Shown here: positions 1 to 6,471 of the stretch, one piece after another
Numbering within the stretch: position 1 is the first letter of the stretch
Layout of the letters: each line of letters starts with the position of its first letter
Program-made: the position numbers and the translations under genes
Notes under the pieces: model-generated
Told to the model about the DNA's origin: nothing
The model's input: only the letters and a program-made list of their open reading frames with translations
Database searches by the model: none
Source of the DNA: Bacillota bacterium
GTDB lineage: Bacteria > Bacillota_E > JAJZYS01 > JAILZS01
NCBI GenBank assembly: GCA_021817625.1
Contig: JAKASY010000026.1
Location: forward strand, 1 to 10,183
DNA: 10,183 bases
Direction of reading: 5' to 3'

Positions 1-12
1 GACAGGCACCAA

Positions 13-1083
13 GTGACCGAGCGGCGGCTCTCCCTACTCGGTAGGTACCTGACGCTATGGATCTTCCTCGCCATGGGCGTGGGTGTCGCCATCGGCGCAT
101 GGAGTCCCGGGATCGTGCACGAGGTCACCGCCGCGAACATGGGCACAACATCGGGTCCCATCGCGGTCGGGCTCGTCCTGATGATGTACCCGCCTCTCGC
201 CAAGGTTCGCTACGAGCAGCTCGGGTCGGTCTTCCGCGACGTCAGGGTGCTCGGGCTTTCCCTCGTGCAGAACTGGCTGATCGGACCCATCCTGATGTTT
301 GCGCTCGCCGTGCTCTTCCTCCGCCATAGCCCCCAATACATGGCGGGGCTCATCATGGTCGGCCTCGCCCGCTGCATCGCCATGGTCATCGTCTGGAACG
401 ACCTCGCGCAGGGGGATCGGGAGTACGCCGCCGCGCTCGTGGCATTCAACTCGATCTTCCAGATCCTGTTCTACGCCGCGTATGCCTACTTCTTTGTGAC
501 GGTCCTCCCCGGTTGGCTCGGGCTGCGAAGCACTGTTGTGCACGTTTCGATGGGCGAGGTGGCCCAAAGCGTCCTCATCTACCTCGGCCTTCCGTTCATC
601 GCGGGTATCGTGACGCGCTACGGAGTCACCCGCCGGTACGGCCAACGTTGGTATGAGACCGTTTTCCTCCCCAAGCTGAGCCCCTTGACCCTTGTCGCCC
701 TTCTGTTCACCATCGTCGTCATGTTCTCGCTCAAGGGCGGAGCGATCCTTAGGTTGCCACTCGACGTGTTGCGTATCGCGGTGCCGCTCGCTCTCTATTT
801 CGCCCTGATGTTCGCCGTGTCGTTCCTTCTGGGGCGACGCGCCGGCGCGAGCTATGCGCAGACGGCCACACTGTCCTTCACCGCGGCTAGCAACAACTTC
901 GAGCTCGCGATCGCCGTGACGATCGCGGTCTTCGGAATCGGCTCAGGCGCCGCCTTCGCTGCGGTCATCGGACCGCTCGTCGAGGTGCCGGTGCTCATCT
1001 CGCTCGTCCGCGTGGCCCTGCGGTTGCAGGATCGGTACTTCAATCCGCAGCTGACCTCGGTGGCAACCCTGGACCCGCCATAA
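13..1083 (+). CDS. acr3: ACR3-family arsenite efflux permease
   Basis: Integral membrane carrier of the ACR3 (BART superfamily) type, which exports As(III), sometimes Sb(III), across the cytoplasmic membrane using the proton motive force. The 356-residue length and about ten hydrophobic segments match the family. The signature GLARCIAMV with the essential cysteine at residue 121 is intact, as are the downstream WNDLA and the late SNNFELA segment with its conserved glutamate at about residue 297. The N-terminus ([14 protein letters not shown]) aligns with the usual ACR3 start, so GTG at 13 is probably right, although only 12 bases of upstream sequence are visible and no ribosome binding site can be judged. 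The gene lies in the same direction as the arsR-fmdE-TSUP set, 373 bp ahead of it, so it may be a separate transcript. The family call is secure; the arsenite substrate follows from family and from the nearby ArsR. Confidence 0.95.
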   Translation: MTERRLSLLGRYLTLWIFLAMGVGVAIGAWSPGIVHEVTAANMGTTSGPIAVGLVLMMYPPLAKVRYEQLGSVFRDVRVLGLSLVQNWLIGPILMFALAVLFLRHSPQYMAGLIMVGLARCIAMVIVWNDLAQGDREYAAALVAFNSIFQILFYAAYAYFFVTVLPGWLGLRSTVVHVSMGEVAQSVLIYLGLPFIAGIVTRYGVTRRYGQRWYETVFLPKLSPLTLVALLFTIVVMFSLKGGAILRLPLDVLRIAVPLALYFALMFAVSFLLGRRAGASYAQTATLSFTAASNNFELAIAVTIAVFGIGSGAAFAAVIGPLVEVPVLISLVRVALRLQDRYFNPQLTSVATLDPP

Positions 1084-1450
1084 GCAAACCGCCACAGGCA
1101 GAATTGGCCGTCCCGGGTCACGACAGGACCGGCGCGGCACGGCCACACTGTCGGTCGCGGGACGTCGGACGCAATCTCCCATCGCCTTGGAAGATCGAGG
1201 CGGTCGCGGTCGTGTGGCCCTACGCCGGCTCCCCTTGCGGTTCGACATCCAGATCGCCATCGCCGGTACGAGCATCTGTAGGGCAGCTCCTCCACCGCGG
1301 AAGTGGCGCAAGCGCCCGTGCCGCCGTGCTCGCCAATTGAAGGCCCGCGTCGGTTGCGACGGGCACGAATGCCAGAGTCCCTTCCAGGTCGTTCGGCTGG
1401 CCGTCCGGGGTCAGTCTACCCTGTGCGTCTGTGGCGGCTAGGCGCACGCT
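1084..1450. other. Intergenic gap between acr3 and arsR, no supported gene
   Basis: About 370 bp without a convincing gene. Short open frames exist on both strands, for example a 75-codon minus-strand frame at 1220-1447, but none shows a recognisable domain or a ribosome binding site. The length is more than an operon spacer needs, so it could hold the arsR promoter or a decayed gene. No clear -35/-10 pair and no strong terminator hairpin were seen. Confidence 0.5.
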
Positions 1451-1479
1451 TCAATCATGCTTGATGCAACCATGGTTGA
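1451..1479. promoter_or_regulatory. Putative tandem ArsR operator over the arsR start
   Basis: Two similar dyads sit side by side. TCAATCATGCTTGA at 1451-1464 has TCAA/TTGA arms around a CATG core, and CAACCATGGTTG at 1467-1478 is a perfect 12-bp palindrome with the same core. Their centres are 15 bp apart. ArsR/SmtB dimers bind 12-2-12-like dyads with TCAA/TTGA-type half sites, usually near their own promoter, so autoregulation is the likely role. The two arsR start candidates, ATG at 1457 and ATG at 1472, lie inside the two dyads, so binding would block initiation close to the start codon. Confidence 0.5.
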
Positions 1480-1930
1480 AGCGAAGACGGTCGCGCGCTT
1501 CCACGCACTCGCAGATCCAACGCGTCTGCGGATCGTCGCAGCGCTCGCGCAGCAACCGCGATGCGTGTGCGAAGTGCAGGCCGTGCTCGCGCCGATTGCG
1601 GCGAACCTGCTGTCGTATCACCTCGCGGTGCTCCGCGCCGCGGGGCTTGTGAGCGTGCGCCGCCGTGGCCGCTGGGTCGACTACCGCCTTGAGTACGCCG
1701 CGTTCGAACCGCTTGTCGCTTGCCTCCCTAGGACTCCGGCGGCGGAGCCCGCCGGACGGCACACCTTGGACGCGCCCGCCCCGCTCGCCAAGGCGCGACG
1801 ACGAAGGGCGCGGGCGGATGTGCCCGGCACCGGTCCGCCGTCCGGGCGCGCGTCCGACGAACCGCCCTCGCGGTCGGAACCACCGTCAGCGGCGAGCGCC
1901 TGTGGTCGTCGCGATTCCGGGATTCGGTGA
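1457..1930 (+). CDS. arsR: ArsR-family arsenic-responsive repressor with basic tail
   Basis: Winged-helix repressor of the ArsR/SmtB family, expected to release its operator on binding As(III). The core runs from about residue 10 to 90: the FHALADPTRLRIVAAL opening, RCVCEV with cysteines 36 and 38 matching the ELCVCDL-type metal box of As(III)-sensing ArsRs, the recognition helix region NLLSYHLAVLRAAGLV, and the RRGRWVDYRL wing. The protein is 157 residues against about 110-120 for the family; residues from about 105 on form a Pro/Ala/Arg-rich tail of low complexity. Neither ATG at 1457 nor ATG at 1472 has a ribosome binding site, so the message may be leaderless; the second start fits the usual family N-terminus better. 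The gene is followed after 96 bp by the FmdE gene. The regulator call is firm; the true C-terminus is less certain because a frameshift could create the tail. Confidence 0.88.
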   Translation: MLDATMVEAKTVARFHALADPTRLRIVAALAQQPRCVCEVQAVLAPIAANLLSYHLAVLRAAGLVSVRRRGRWVDYRLEYAAFEPLVACLPRTPAAEPAGRHTLDAPAPLAKARRRRARADVPGTGPPSGRASDEPPSRSEPPSAASACGRRDSGIR

Positions 1931-2013
1931 ACGCACGAGCAATGGGTGTCTCGGTGAAGCCGGCCACGCATCCTGGCACAACGGCAACAGCCAGCGGCTA
2001 ATACTGCGACTCT

Positions 2014-2020
2014 TGGGAGG
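2014..2020 (+). promoter_or_regulatory. Ribosome binding site of the FmdE gene
   Basis: TGGGAGG lies 6 bases ahead of ATG 2027. It is a near-perfect anti-16S match at good spacing and fixes the start of the FmdE-family gene. Confidence 0.8.
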
Positions 2021-2026
2021 ATCACC

Positions 2027-2641
2027 ATGGCAGTCGACATCCAGACACGCTACACGCCGCCAGCCTGGGCGTTCACGTTCCACGGCCACCAGTGCCCGTT
2101 CATGCCGCTCGGGTGGCGCATGGGCGTCATCGCGTTGCACCGCCTGCAGCTGGAGCGCGAGTTGGATCACACTCTGCACGTCATCTGCGAACTCGGTGAA
2201 GGTCACCCGCAAACCTGCCTGATGGACGGCATCCAGGCGGCGACCGGCGCCACGTTTGGAAAGACGCTGATGGAGAAGACCAACTGGGGCAAGCTCGCGG
2301 CAACCTTCTGGTACCCGGGCATCACGGCCGTGCGGTACGCCCTACGCAACTCGTTTCTGAGCGCACTTGGCGAGCAGGAGTTCTTCGCGTGGCGAAAGCG
2401 CGGCGTGGAGCCATCGAGCATCCCTGAAGCCGTCACGGACGCCGCGATCGCGTGGACGCTCGCCCAGCCGGACGATGTGGTGTTCAGCGTGTCCGAGCGC
2501 CCCGACTTCTCCTATCTGCCGCCGAGGGGCTCCTTCAACCGAGCCACCTGCTCTGCCTGCGGCGAGTCGGTGTTCGAGCGCTACGTGCGCATCCAAGACG
2601 GCCTCCCAGTCTGCATCCCGTGCTCGGGGTACAAGGCCTGA
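2027..2641 (+). CDS. FmdE-family protein with C-terminal zinc ribbon
   Basis: Soluble 204-residue protein of the FmdE family (formylmethanofuran dehydrogenase subunit E-like). The family hallmark HGHQCP is at residues 19-24, with histidines 19 and 21 and Cys23 as likely metal ligands, followed by the C-x2-D-x2-Q stretch around 64-70 and GATFGK at 74-79. The C-terminus has a four-cysteine ribbon: CSAC at 175-178 and CIPC at 196-199. It has a strong ribosome binding site and is followed after 37 bp by the TSUP permease gene, so the two are probably co-transcribed, possibly with arsR. The biochemical role of stand-alone FmdE proteins is not settled. There is no sign of methanofuran chemistry here, so the name should not be read as an enzyme function. 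A metal- or sulfur-related role is inferred from the neighbours only. Confidence 0.88.
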   Translation: MAVDIQTRYTPPAWAFTFHGHQCPFMPLGWRMGVIALHRLQLERELDHTLHVICELGEGHPQTCLMDGIQAATGATFGKTLMEKTNWGKLAATFWYPGITAVRYALRNSFLSALGEQEFFAWRKRGVEPSSIPEAVTDAAIAWTLAQPDDVVFSVSERPDFSYLPPRGSFNRATCSACGESVFERYVRIQDGLPVCIPCSGYKA

Positions 2642-2678
2642 CCTCACGGCGGCTGGCCGCAGGTGGGAGGTGTGTCGC

Positions 2679-3416
2679 GTGGTCGCTCTCGCTACGGTGC
2701 TGGTCTTCGCCGTGTCCGCCGTGTTCGCCATGCTCGGGCTGGGCGGCGGCATGCTCTACGTCCCCATCTTCCATTGGCTGGGCTTCAACCTGAAGGACGT
2801 GGTGATCCCACTCAGTCTCCTTCTCAACGGTCTCAACACCCTGGTTGCGCTTGGTCCATACGGCAGGAACGGCCTTGTCGACTGGCGCGGCGGGCTGCCC
2901 ATGGCTCTTGCCGCCTTCGTCTTCGCGCCGCTCGGCGCGTTGGTTGCTCCAAGCGTGCCGAGCCGGGTCCTGCTCATCCTGTTCGCCGCCGCTGTGATCG
3001 TGGCCGCTATCCGCACGCTGCTCGTGGCGAACCGTCCAGACGCGGCCGGGCTCGCACCCCTGGGCCGGCGGATGCTGGTCGGCAGCGCGGTCTCGGCTGC
3101 GGCTGGATTCATCGGCGGACTGCTCGGGGTCGGCGGCGGGTTCATCATCGCCCCGCTCCTTATGTGGATTGGGTACAACAGCAAGCGTGGCGCCGCGACA
3201 ACAGCCTACATCGTCACGTTCTCAAGTTTCTCCGGATTCATCGGCCACGTGTCGCACATGGCCATCAACTGGACGCTGTTCGCCAGCCTCGCTGGGGCGG
3301 TGATCGTCGCGTCGCTGCTCGGCTCCTGGTTCATGGCGAACAAGGCGAAACCTTCGTTGGTGAAGTGGCTCTACGGTGTCCTCCTCCTCGGCGTGGCGGT
3401 GAAGCTCCTGGTCTAA
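2679..3416 (+). CDS. TauE/SafE (TSUP) family anion permease
   Basis: Membrane protein of about 245 residues with the two-fold TSUP architecture. Each half carries the glycine-rich signature, GLGGG at about residues 20-24 and GVGGG at about 150-154, each in a hydrophobic helix, and about eight membrane segments are apparent. The family exports or imports sulfur-containing or organic anions such as sulfite and sulfoacetate. The reading frame is open far upstream, but GTG at 2679 is chosen because GGGAGG at 2665-2670 sits 8 bases ahead and the first helix starts right there; GTG at 2670 overlaps that site. It follows the FmdE gene by 37 bp. A sulfur anion or arsenic-related oxyanion is possible as substrate; the sequence does not decide between them. 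Confidence 0.9.
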   Translation: MVALATVLVFAVSAVFAMLGLGGGMLYVPIFHWLGFNLKDVVIPLSLLLNGLNTLVALGPYGRNGLVDWRGGLPMALAAFVFAPLGALVAPSVPSRVLLILFAAAVIVAAIRTLLVANRPDAAGLAPLGRRMLVGSAVSAAAGFIGGLLGVGGGFIIAPLLMWIGYNSKRGAATTAYIVTFSSFSGFIGHVSHMAINWTLFASLAGAVIVASLLGSWFMANKAKPSLVKWLYGVLLLGVAVKLLV

Positions 3417-3499
3417 GACGCCGGCACAACGTGCACGGGGCAAGAATGCGTGAGGCTCTGCAAATCTGACAGCTGGTGACGGGAATTATGGCCACCATA

Positions 3500-3520
3500 C
3501 CACCGTAGGTCCGGCGGTGG
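3500..3520. terminator. Weak hairpin between convergent genes
   Basis: CCACCG (3500-3505) pairs with CGGTGG (3515-3520) across a 9-base loop, about 85 bp after the TSUP stop. There is no T tract, so intrinsic termination is only a guess from its position between converging genes. Confidence 0.25.
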
Positions 3521-3585
3521 CATCGGTCGGGCTTGAGCCAATCAGATGGTCCTCAAAGCCCTATGCGCTTCAGGGAGATCGGGCG

Positions 3586-3611
3586 CCACCGGCGCGGCAT
3601 ACGTCCGGTGG
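3586..3611 (-). terminator. Terminator-like hairpin directly after ahcY
   Basis: CCACCGG (3586-3592) and CCGGTGG (3605-3611) form a perfect 7-bp GC-rich stem with a 12-base loop, one base past the ahcY stop codon on the minus strand. No T run follows, which is common for hairpins in high-GC genomes but leaves termination unproven. Confidence 0.35.
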
Positions 3612-3612
3612 A

Positions 3613-4836
3613 TCATGCGGTCCCCTCCTGCCAGGAGGCGCGGTAGCGCTTCTGCTCCTCGGTCTCCAGCTCGAGCCCGATGCCGCGCGCCTGCAGCGAT
3701 AGGCGGGCAACCTCCTGGTCGAGGCTGTCCGGGAACGGGTGGACGCCGGGGGACATGGCCTGCGACGCAAGGTGCAAGAGCGCCAGCGCCTGCACGGCGA
3801 ATGAGAGGTCCATGATCTCCACCGGGTGGCCGTCCCCCGCCGCCAGGTTGACGAGGCGCCCTTCGCCGATGAGGTAGAAGCGGCGCCCGTCCGGCGCTGT
3901 GTACTGCTCGACATTCTCGCGCGCCGGCTCCGGGGCTCCGCATAGCTCGCGTAGGGCGACCTTGTCGATCTCGACGTCGAAGTGGCCCGCGTTCGACAGG
4001 AGCACGCCGTCGCGCATCGCCTCGAGGTGCTCTCGGCGAACGACGCGCAGCGCGCCCGTGACCGTCACGACGATGTCCGCCTTCGGAGCGAGATCCGCCA
4101 TCGTCCCGACCTCGTAGCCGTCGAGCCACGCCTCGTTCACCTTGACGGGATCGATGTCGACGACGCCGACGCGCGCGCCGAGTCCCCGCAGCCGCTGCGC
4201 GACACCCTTGCCGCACTGGCCGAAGCCGACGACGAGCGCGTATCGACCCGCTACGGTGAGGTTCGTCGAGCCCATGATCGCCTCGACGACCGACTGGCCG
4301 GTACCAAAGCGGTTGTCGAAGAGGTGCTTCATCCGCGCGTCGTTCACGGCGATCACTGGCACCCGCAGGACACCGTCCGCGTGCATCGCCCGCAGGCGGA
4401 CGAGACCCGTCGTCGTCTCCTCGGCGCCGCCGCGCACCTGCTCCAGGAGCTCCGGCCGCCGGGTGTGCAGGCGCGCGAGCAGGTCGCCACCGTCGTCGAC
4501 GACAAGGGTTGGGTGGTGGTCGAGGACCTGATCGAGGTAACCGAAGTACTCTTCGGGGCTGGCGCCGTGCCGGGCGTGCACGTGGACCCCCTGCTGCGCG
4601 AGCGCCTCGGCGACGGCGTCCTGCGTCGACAGCGGGTTCGAGCCGGCGATCGCGACCTCAGCGCCCAGCGCCTCCAGGGCAAGCGCGAGGCGGGCGGTCT
4701 TCGCCTCGAGGTGCAGCGCCATGCCGACGCGCTGACCGCGCAGGGGCGCCTCCGCGTAGCGCTCCTTCACGAGGCGCGCCAGGATTGGCATATGATCATC
4801 GGCCCATGCAATGCGCCGGGCGCCAAGCTCGCTCAG
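3613..4836 (-). CDS. ahcY: Adenosylhomocysteinase (S-adenosylhomocysteine hydrolase)
   Basis: Cytosolic NAD-dependent enzyme that splits S-adenosylhomocysteine to adenosine and homocysteine, clearing the product of methyl transfer. Conserved blocks in order: LHLEAKTA, GSNPLSTQD, VDDGGDL, EETTTG, the VIAVNDARMKHLFDNRFGTGQS block, the NAD-binding VGFGQCGKG, SNAGHFDVEI and GEGRLVNLAAGDGHPVEIMD. It lacks the long C-terminal tail and resembles the short Thermotoga-type class of about 400 residues. The first ATG (4791) is too late, because the frame upstream encodes ARRIAWADDHMP, which matches the usual enzyme N-terminus. The frame runs back to a TAG at 4865-4863 with no ATG, GTG or TTG. CTG at 4836 lies 6 bases after GGAGGA (4848-4843) and gives 407 residues, so it is taken as the start. 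The function is certain; the CTG start is inferred. Confidence 0.95.
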   Translation of the reverse strand: MSELGARRIAWADDHMPILARLVKERYAEAPLRGQRVGMALHLEAKTARLALALEALGAEVAIAGSNPLSTQDAVAEALAQQGVHVHARHGASPEEYFGYLDQVLDHHPTLVVDDGGDLLARLHTRRPELLEQVRGGAEETTTGLVRLRAMHADGVLRVPVIAVNDARMKHLFDNRFGTGQSVVEAIMGSTNLTVAGRYALVVGFGQCGKGVAQRLRGLGARVGVVDIDPVKVNEAWLDGYEVGTMADLAPKADIVVTVTGALRVVRREHLEAMRDGVLLSNAGHFDVEIDKVALRELCGAPEPARENVEQYTAPDGRRFYLIGEGRLVNLAAGDGHPVEIMDLSFAVQALALLHLASQAMSPGVHPFPDSLDQEVARLSLQARGIGLELETEEQKRYRASWQEGTA

Positions 4837-4842
4837 AAGATC

Positions 4843-4848
4843 TCCTCC
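4843..4848 (-). promoter_or_regulatory. Ribosome binding site that points to a CTG start of ahcY
   Basis: GGAGGA on the minus strand lies 6 bases ahead of CTG 4836 and far (51 bases) from the first in-frame ATG at 4791. It therefore supports initiation at CTG. Confidence 0.6.
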
Positions 4849-4888
4849 GGTTTCTGGGAACGGCTACTGTCCCGATTCTCCCCGATGG

Positions 4889-4907
4889 CTGCCGCGTCCT
4901 GCGGCAG
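4889..4907 (-). other. Hairpin in the ahcY leader
   Basis: CTGCCGC and GCGGCAG form a perfect 7-bp stem with a 5-base loop about 55 bases ahead of the proposed ahcY start. It adjoins the palindrome GTCTCGAGAC at 4910-4919. These suggest a folded 5' leader, but no known riboswitch consensus could be matched by eye. Confidence 0.35.
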
Positions 4908-4980
4908 GAGTCTCGAGACCGTCCCGCTGCTGTGCCATCCCGGTGACCCCGTGCCGCGAGCGGCAAGGCCGCCCGCCGAC

Positions 4981-5010
4981 CACCTCTAGGCCACACGTGG
5001 CCCAGAGGTG
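4981..5010 (-). repeat. 30-bp inverted repeat upstream of ahcY
   Basis: The arms CACCTCT+GGCCAC and GTGGCC+AGAGGTG are perfect complements separated by one internal non-Watson-Crick position and a 2-base centre. In minus-strand RNA the internal position is a G-U wobble, giving a continuous 13-14 bp stem; in plus-strand RNA it would be an A-C mismatch. That favours an RNA element acting in the ahcY direction, for example in its leader or as a terminator of transcripts from the hydrolase gene upstream. No T run follows. It also contains CACGTG at 4994-4999 and could be a protein-binding dyad. The right end overlaps the GTG of the small + strand ORF. Confidence 0.5.
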
Positions 5011-5271
5011 GCGCAAGCGCGGTCAAGCGCTCGTCCGCCGGCCTGCTGGTGCGGCACGCCGATGGTGCCGGTGGAACTCGACGGAGCGGATCGATGGAAC
5101 CGTCAGGGCCCGTGGGTTCGAGTGAGGGCCGTGCCCGCCTGGCGGTGCCTCGAGGGGCACGACACCGTTCTCGACAGCGACGTCATCGGCGCAGAGCAGG
5201 CATTGATCAGGGACGGTCCCCACCGCTCCGGCGCGCTCGAGGAACGGCGCGGCACAGGGCAGGACGTCTAG
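5008..5271 (+). CDS. Possible small zinc-ribbon-like protein
   Basis: An 87-codon frame opposite to its neighbours, in the gap between ahcY and the hydrolase gene. The middle of the product reads CWCGTPMVPVEL, then VRVRAVPAWRCLEGHD, giving a CxC pair near residues 13-15 and a C-x3-H pair near 47-51. This recalls small zinc-ribbon proteins in which a CxxCG knuckle is followed by VPA-x2-C and a second ligand pair. By hand count about 80 percent of third codon positions are G or C, more than at second positions, as expected of a coding frame. The GTG start has only a weak AGAGG ahead of it, and the start overlaps the 30-bp inverted repeat. No family can be named with confidence, and a chance open frame in GC-rich DNA remains possible. 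Confidence 0.4.
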   Translation: MAQARSSARPPACWCGTPMVPVELDGADRWNRQGPWVRVRAVPAWRCLEGHDTVLDSDVIGAEQALIRDGPHRSGALEERRGTGQDV

Positions 5272-5284
5272 GGTAACAGGCCTG

Positions 5285-6115
5285 CTACAAAGGCCGCGGC
5301 CGAGGCTCCTCCTCCTTGAGCTCCTTGCCCAGAAACGCCAGGACCCTATGCCACGAATCGCCCGCCACCTCTGCCTGGTAGTTGGGTCCGGTGTCGTTGA
5401 AGAACGCGTGCTTGGCGCCCGGGTACACGTGATAGTCGAACTCCTTGCCTTCTCTCTCCATGGCGCGGACCAGGTCGGGAACAAGATCCGTGATGCGCCG
5501 GTCGTCCCCACCATAGAGCCCGAGCACTGGACAGCGGATTTCCCCCACCGCGTCGAGCGGCGGGTTCTCACCATAGAAGATCACGATCGCCCTCAGGCTT
5601 GGCGAGAGCGTCGCCAAGCGAGCGGTAAGGCCGCCACCCATGCAGAATCCGAGGCTGCCGACGCGCTCCGCTCGCACGTCGGGACGCGACCGTAGGTAGT
5701 CGAGCGCTCCCACGAGATCCCAGGCAAAGCGTTCACGCTGCTCGGGGCTCATCACCCGCACCAGCGTCGCGATGGCCGTCTGCTTGTCCGGGGATAGGCC
5801 CTTGACGCGCTCGCCCAGGGTCGATGGGTCGCGCTGCACCTCCGGTGGCGCGTTTCGAAGGAAGAGCATGCCGGCCATGATGTTAGTCGGAGACATAGCG
5901 TCCCTGAGCTCGCCCGTGTACAGATCGGGTGCCAGAGCGAGGTAGCCCTGCCGGGCGAAGCGGCGTGAGACGTCCCGGATGTGCTCGACTAGGCCCCAGA
6001 TCTCCGAGACCACGATCAGGGCAGGATGCGGCCGCCCACTGGCCGGGGCAGCAACGTAGGCGTCGATCGGCCGACCGTCGCCCTCGAAGCGCACGTCCTC
6101 CGTCTTGACCTCCAC
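5285..6115 (-). CDS. Dienelactone hydrolase family alpha/beta hydrolase
   Basis: Cytosolic alpha/beta hydrolase of the dienelactone hydrolase (carboxymethylenebutenolidase) family. The catalytic nucleophile is a cysteine in GFCMGGG (Cys158), as in classical dienelactone hydrolases. The other expected residues are present: Glu38 in SEIWGL, an aspartate in YGGDDRR (about 205) and His236 in GAKHAFF. At 276 residues it is longer than the classical enzyme of about 235, mainly because of an insertion at about 70-130 that is rich in charged residues. It starts at GTG 6115 behind GGGGGGAA, about 6 bases upstream. No aromatic-degradation genes lie nearby, so the true substrate is unknown; many members of this family have other ester or lactone substrates. 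It lies 13 bp beyond the small + strand ORF, tail to tail. Confidence 0.92.
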   Translation of the reverse strand: MEVKTEDVRFEGDGRPIDAYVAAPASGRPHPALIVVSEIWGLVEHIRDVSRRFARQGYLALAPDLYTGELRDAMSPTNIMAGMLFLRNAPPEVQRDPSTLGERVKGLSPDKQTAIATLVRVMSPEQRERFAWDLVGALDYLRSRPDVRAERVGSLGFCMGGGLTARLATLSPSLRAIVIFYGENPPLDAVGEIRCPVLGLYGGDDRRITDLVPDLVRAMEREGKEFDYHVYPGAKHAFFNDTGPNYQAEVAGDSWHRVLAFLGKELKEEEPRPRPL

Positions 6116-6140
6116 GGCAGTTCCCCCCGAGCTTGTTTGT

Positions 6141-6187
6141 CGTGTTCGAGCGCCACGAACCCATGCGCAGAAGACCTGTCGAACACG
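6141..6187. repeat. Inverted repeat with 9-bp arms
   Basis: CGTGTTCGA (6141-6149) and TCGAACACG (6179-6187) are perfect reverse complements with a 29-base spacer, in the leader region of the hydrolase gene. They could be a hairpin in its 5' leader or paired protein sites; nothing more can be said. Confidence 0.4.
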
Positions 6188-6202
6188 CTATGTCGGTGCA
6201 AA

Positions 6203-6237
6203 GTGGACGACGGTCGGCTGGAAAGACGATCGTCCAC
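6203..6237. repeat. Inverted repeat with 8-bp arms
   Basis: GTGGACGA (6203-6210) and TCGTCCAC (6230-6237) are perfect reverse complements with a 19-base spacer. It lies 15 bases from the 6141-6187 repeat, so the two could form consecutive hairpins in one leader RNA on the minus strand. Confidence 0.4.
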
Positions 6238-6465
6238 CCGTCTGTCGTCCCACCTCGACACGATTCTTTGGCGCCCGACCACGAGCAATCAGCCGTCACG
6301 CCACGACGGCCAGCCGGGCGCGTTGGCACGCGCGCTTGTGACCGCGTAGACGATTCCAGTCTGGAGACGCCGCCAGCGGTTTGGCAACGGAGCGCGTGAC
6401 AGAAATTCTGATCATTGTCCAAAAAAACTACGAAAACCGACCGTACCCCGCTCGCCCGCGGATGA

Positions 6466-6471
6466 TACAAT
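6466..6471 (+). promoter_or_regulatory. -10 box candidate for the SPW-repeat gene
   Basis: TACAAT lies in a short AT-rich stretch within otherwise GC-rich DNA, about 55 bases ahead of the gene. No convincing -35 is seen at 16-18 bases. The expected leader contains CGCGCG arms at 6482-6487 and 6499-6504, just ahead of the ribosome binding site. Confidence 0.4.

Noticed and set aside
55..645. 196-codon open frame on the minus strand under acr3
   Set aside because: Shadow of the ACR3 gene: the product is charged and low complexity, without any domain, whereas the + strand frame is a full ACR3.
1220..1447. 75-codon minus-strand frame in the acr3-arsR gap
   Set aside because: It starts at GTG without a ribosome binding site, has no recognisable domain, and its end degenerates into arginine-rich sequence. 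A gene remnant cannot be excluded but is not supported.
1999..2005. TAATACT as a -10 box ahead of the FmdE gene
   Set aside because: It is a poor match to TATAAT with no -35, and transcription would start almost on the ribosome binding site.
4841..5040. Known SAH, SAM, cobalamin or T-box element upstream of ahcY
   Set aside because: Fragments such as GGATGGCACAGCAGCGG recall the T-box sequence and GAGCGCTTG recalls the SAH core, but the full consensus and order of conserved stretches are missing in both cases.
5113..5126. GGGTTCGAGT as a tRNA T-loop
   Set aside because: The flanking bases do not form the 5-bp T stem and no anticodon or acceptor stem can be drawn around it.
6026..6399. Overlapping + strand open frames of 78-107 codons upstream of the SPW gene
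   Set aside because: They start inside the hydrolase gene or without a ribosome binding site, and show no domain or compositional bias of coding sequence.
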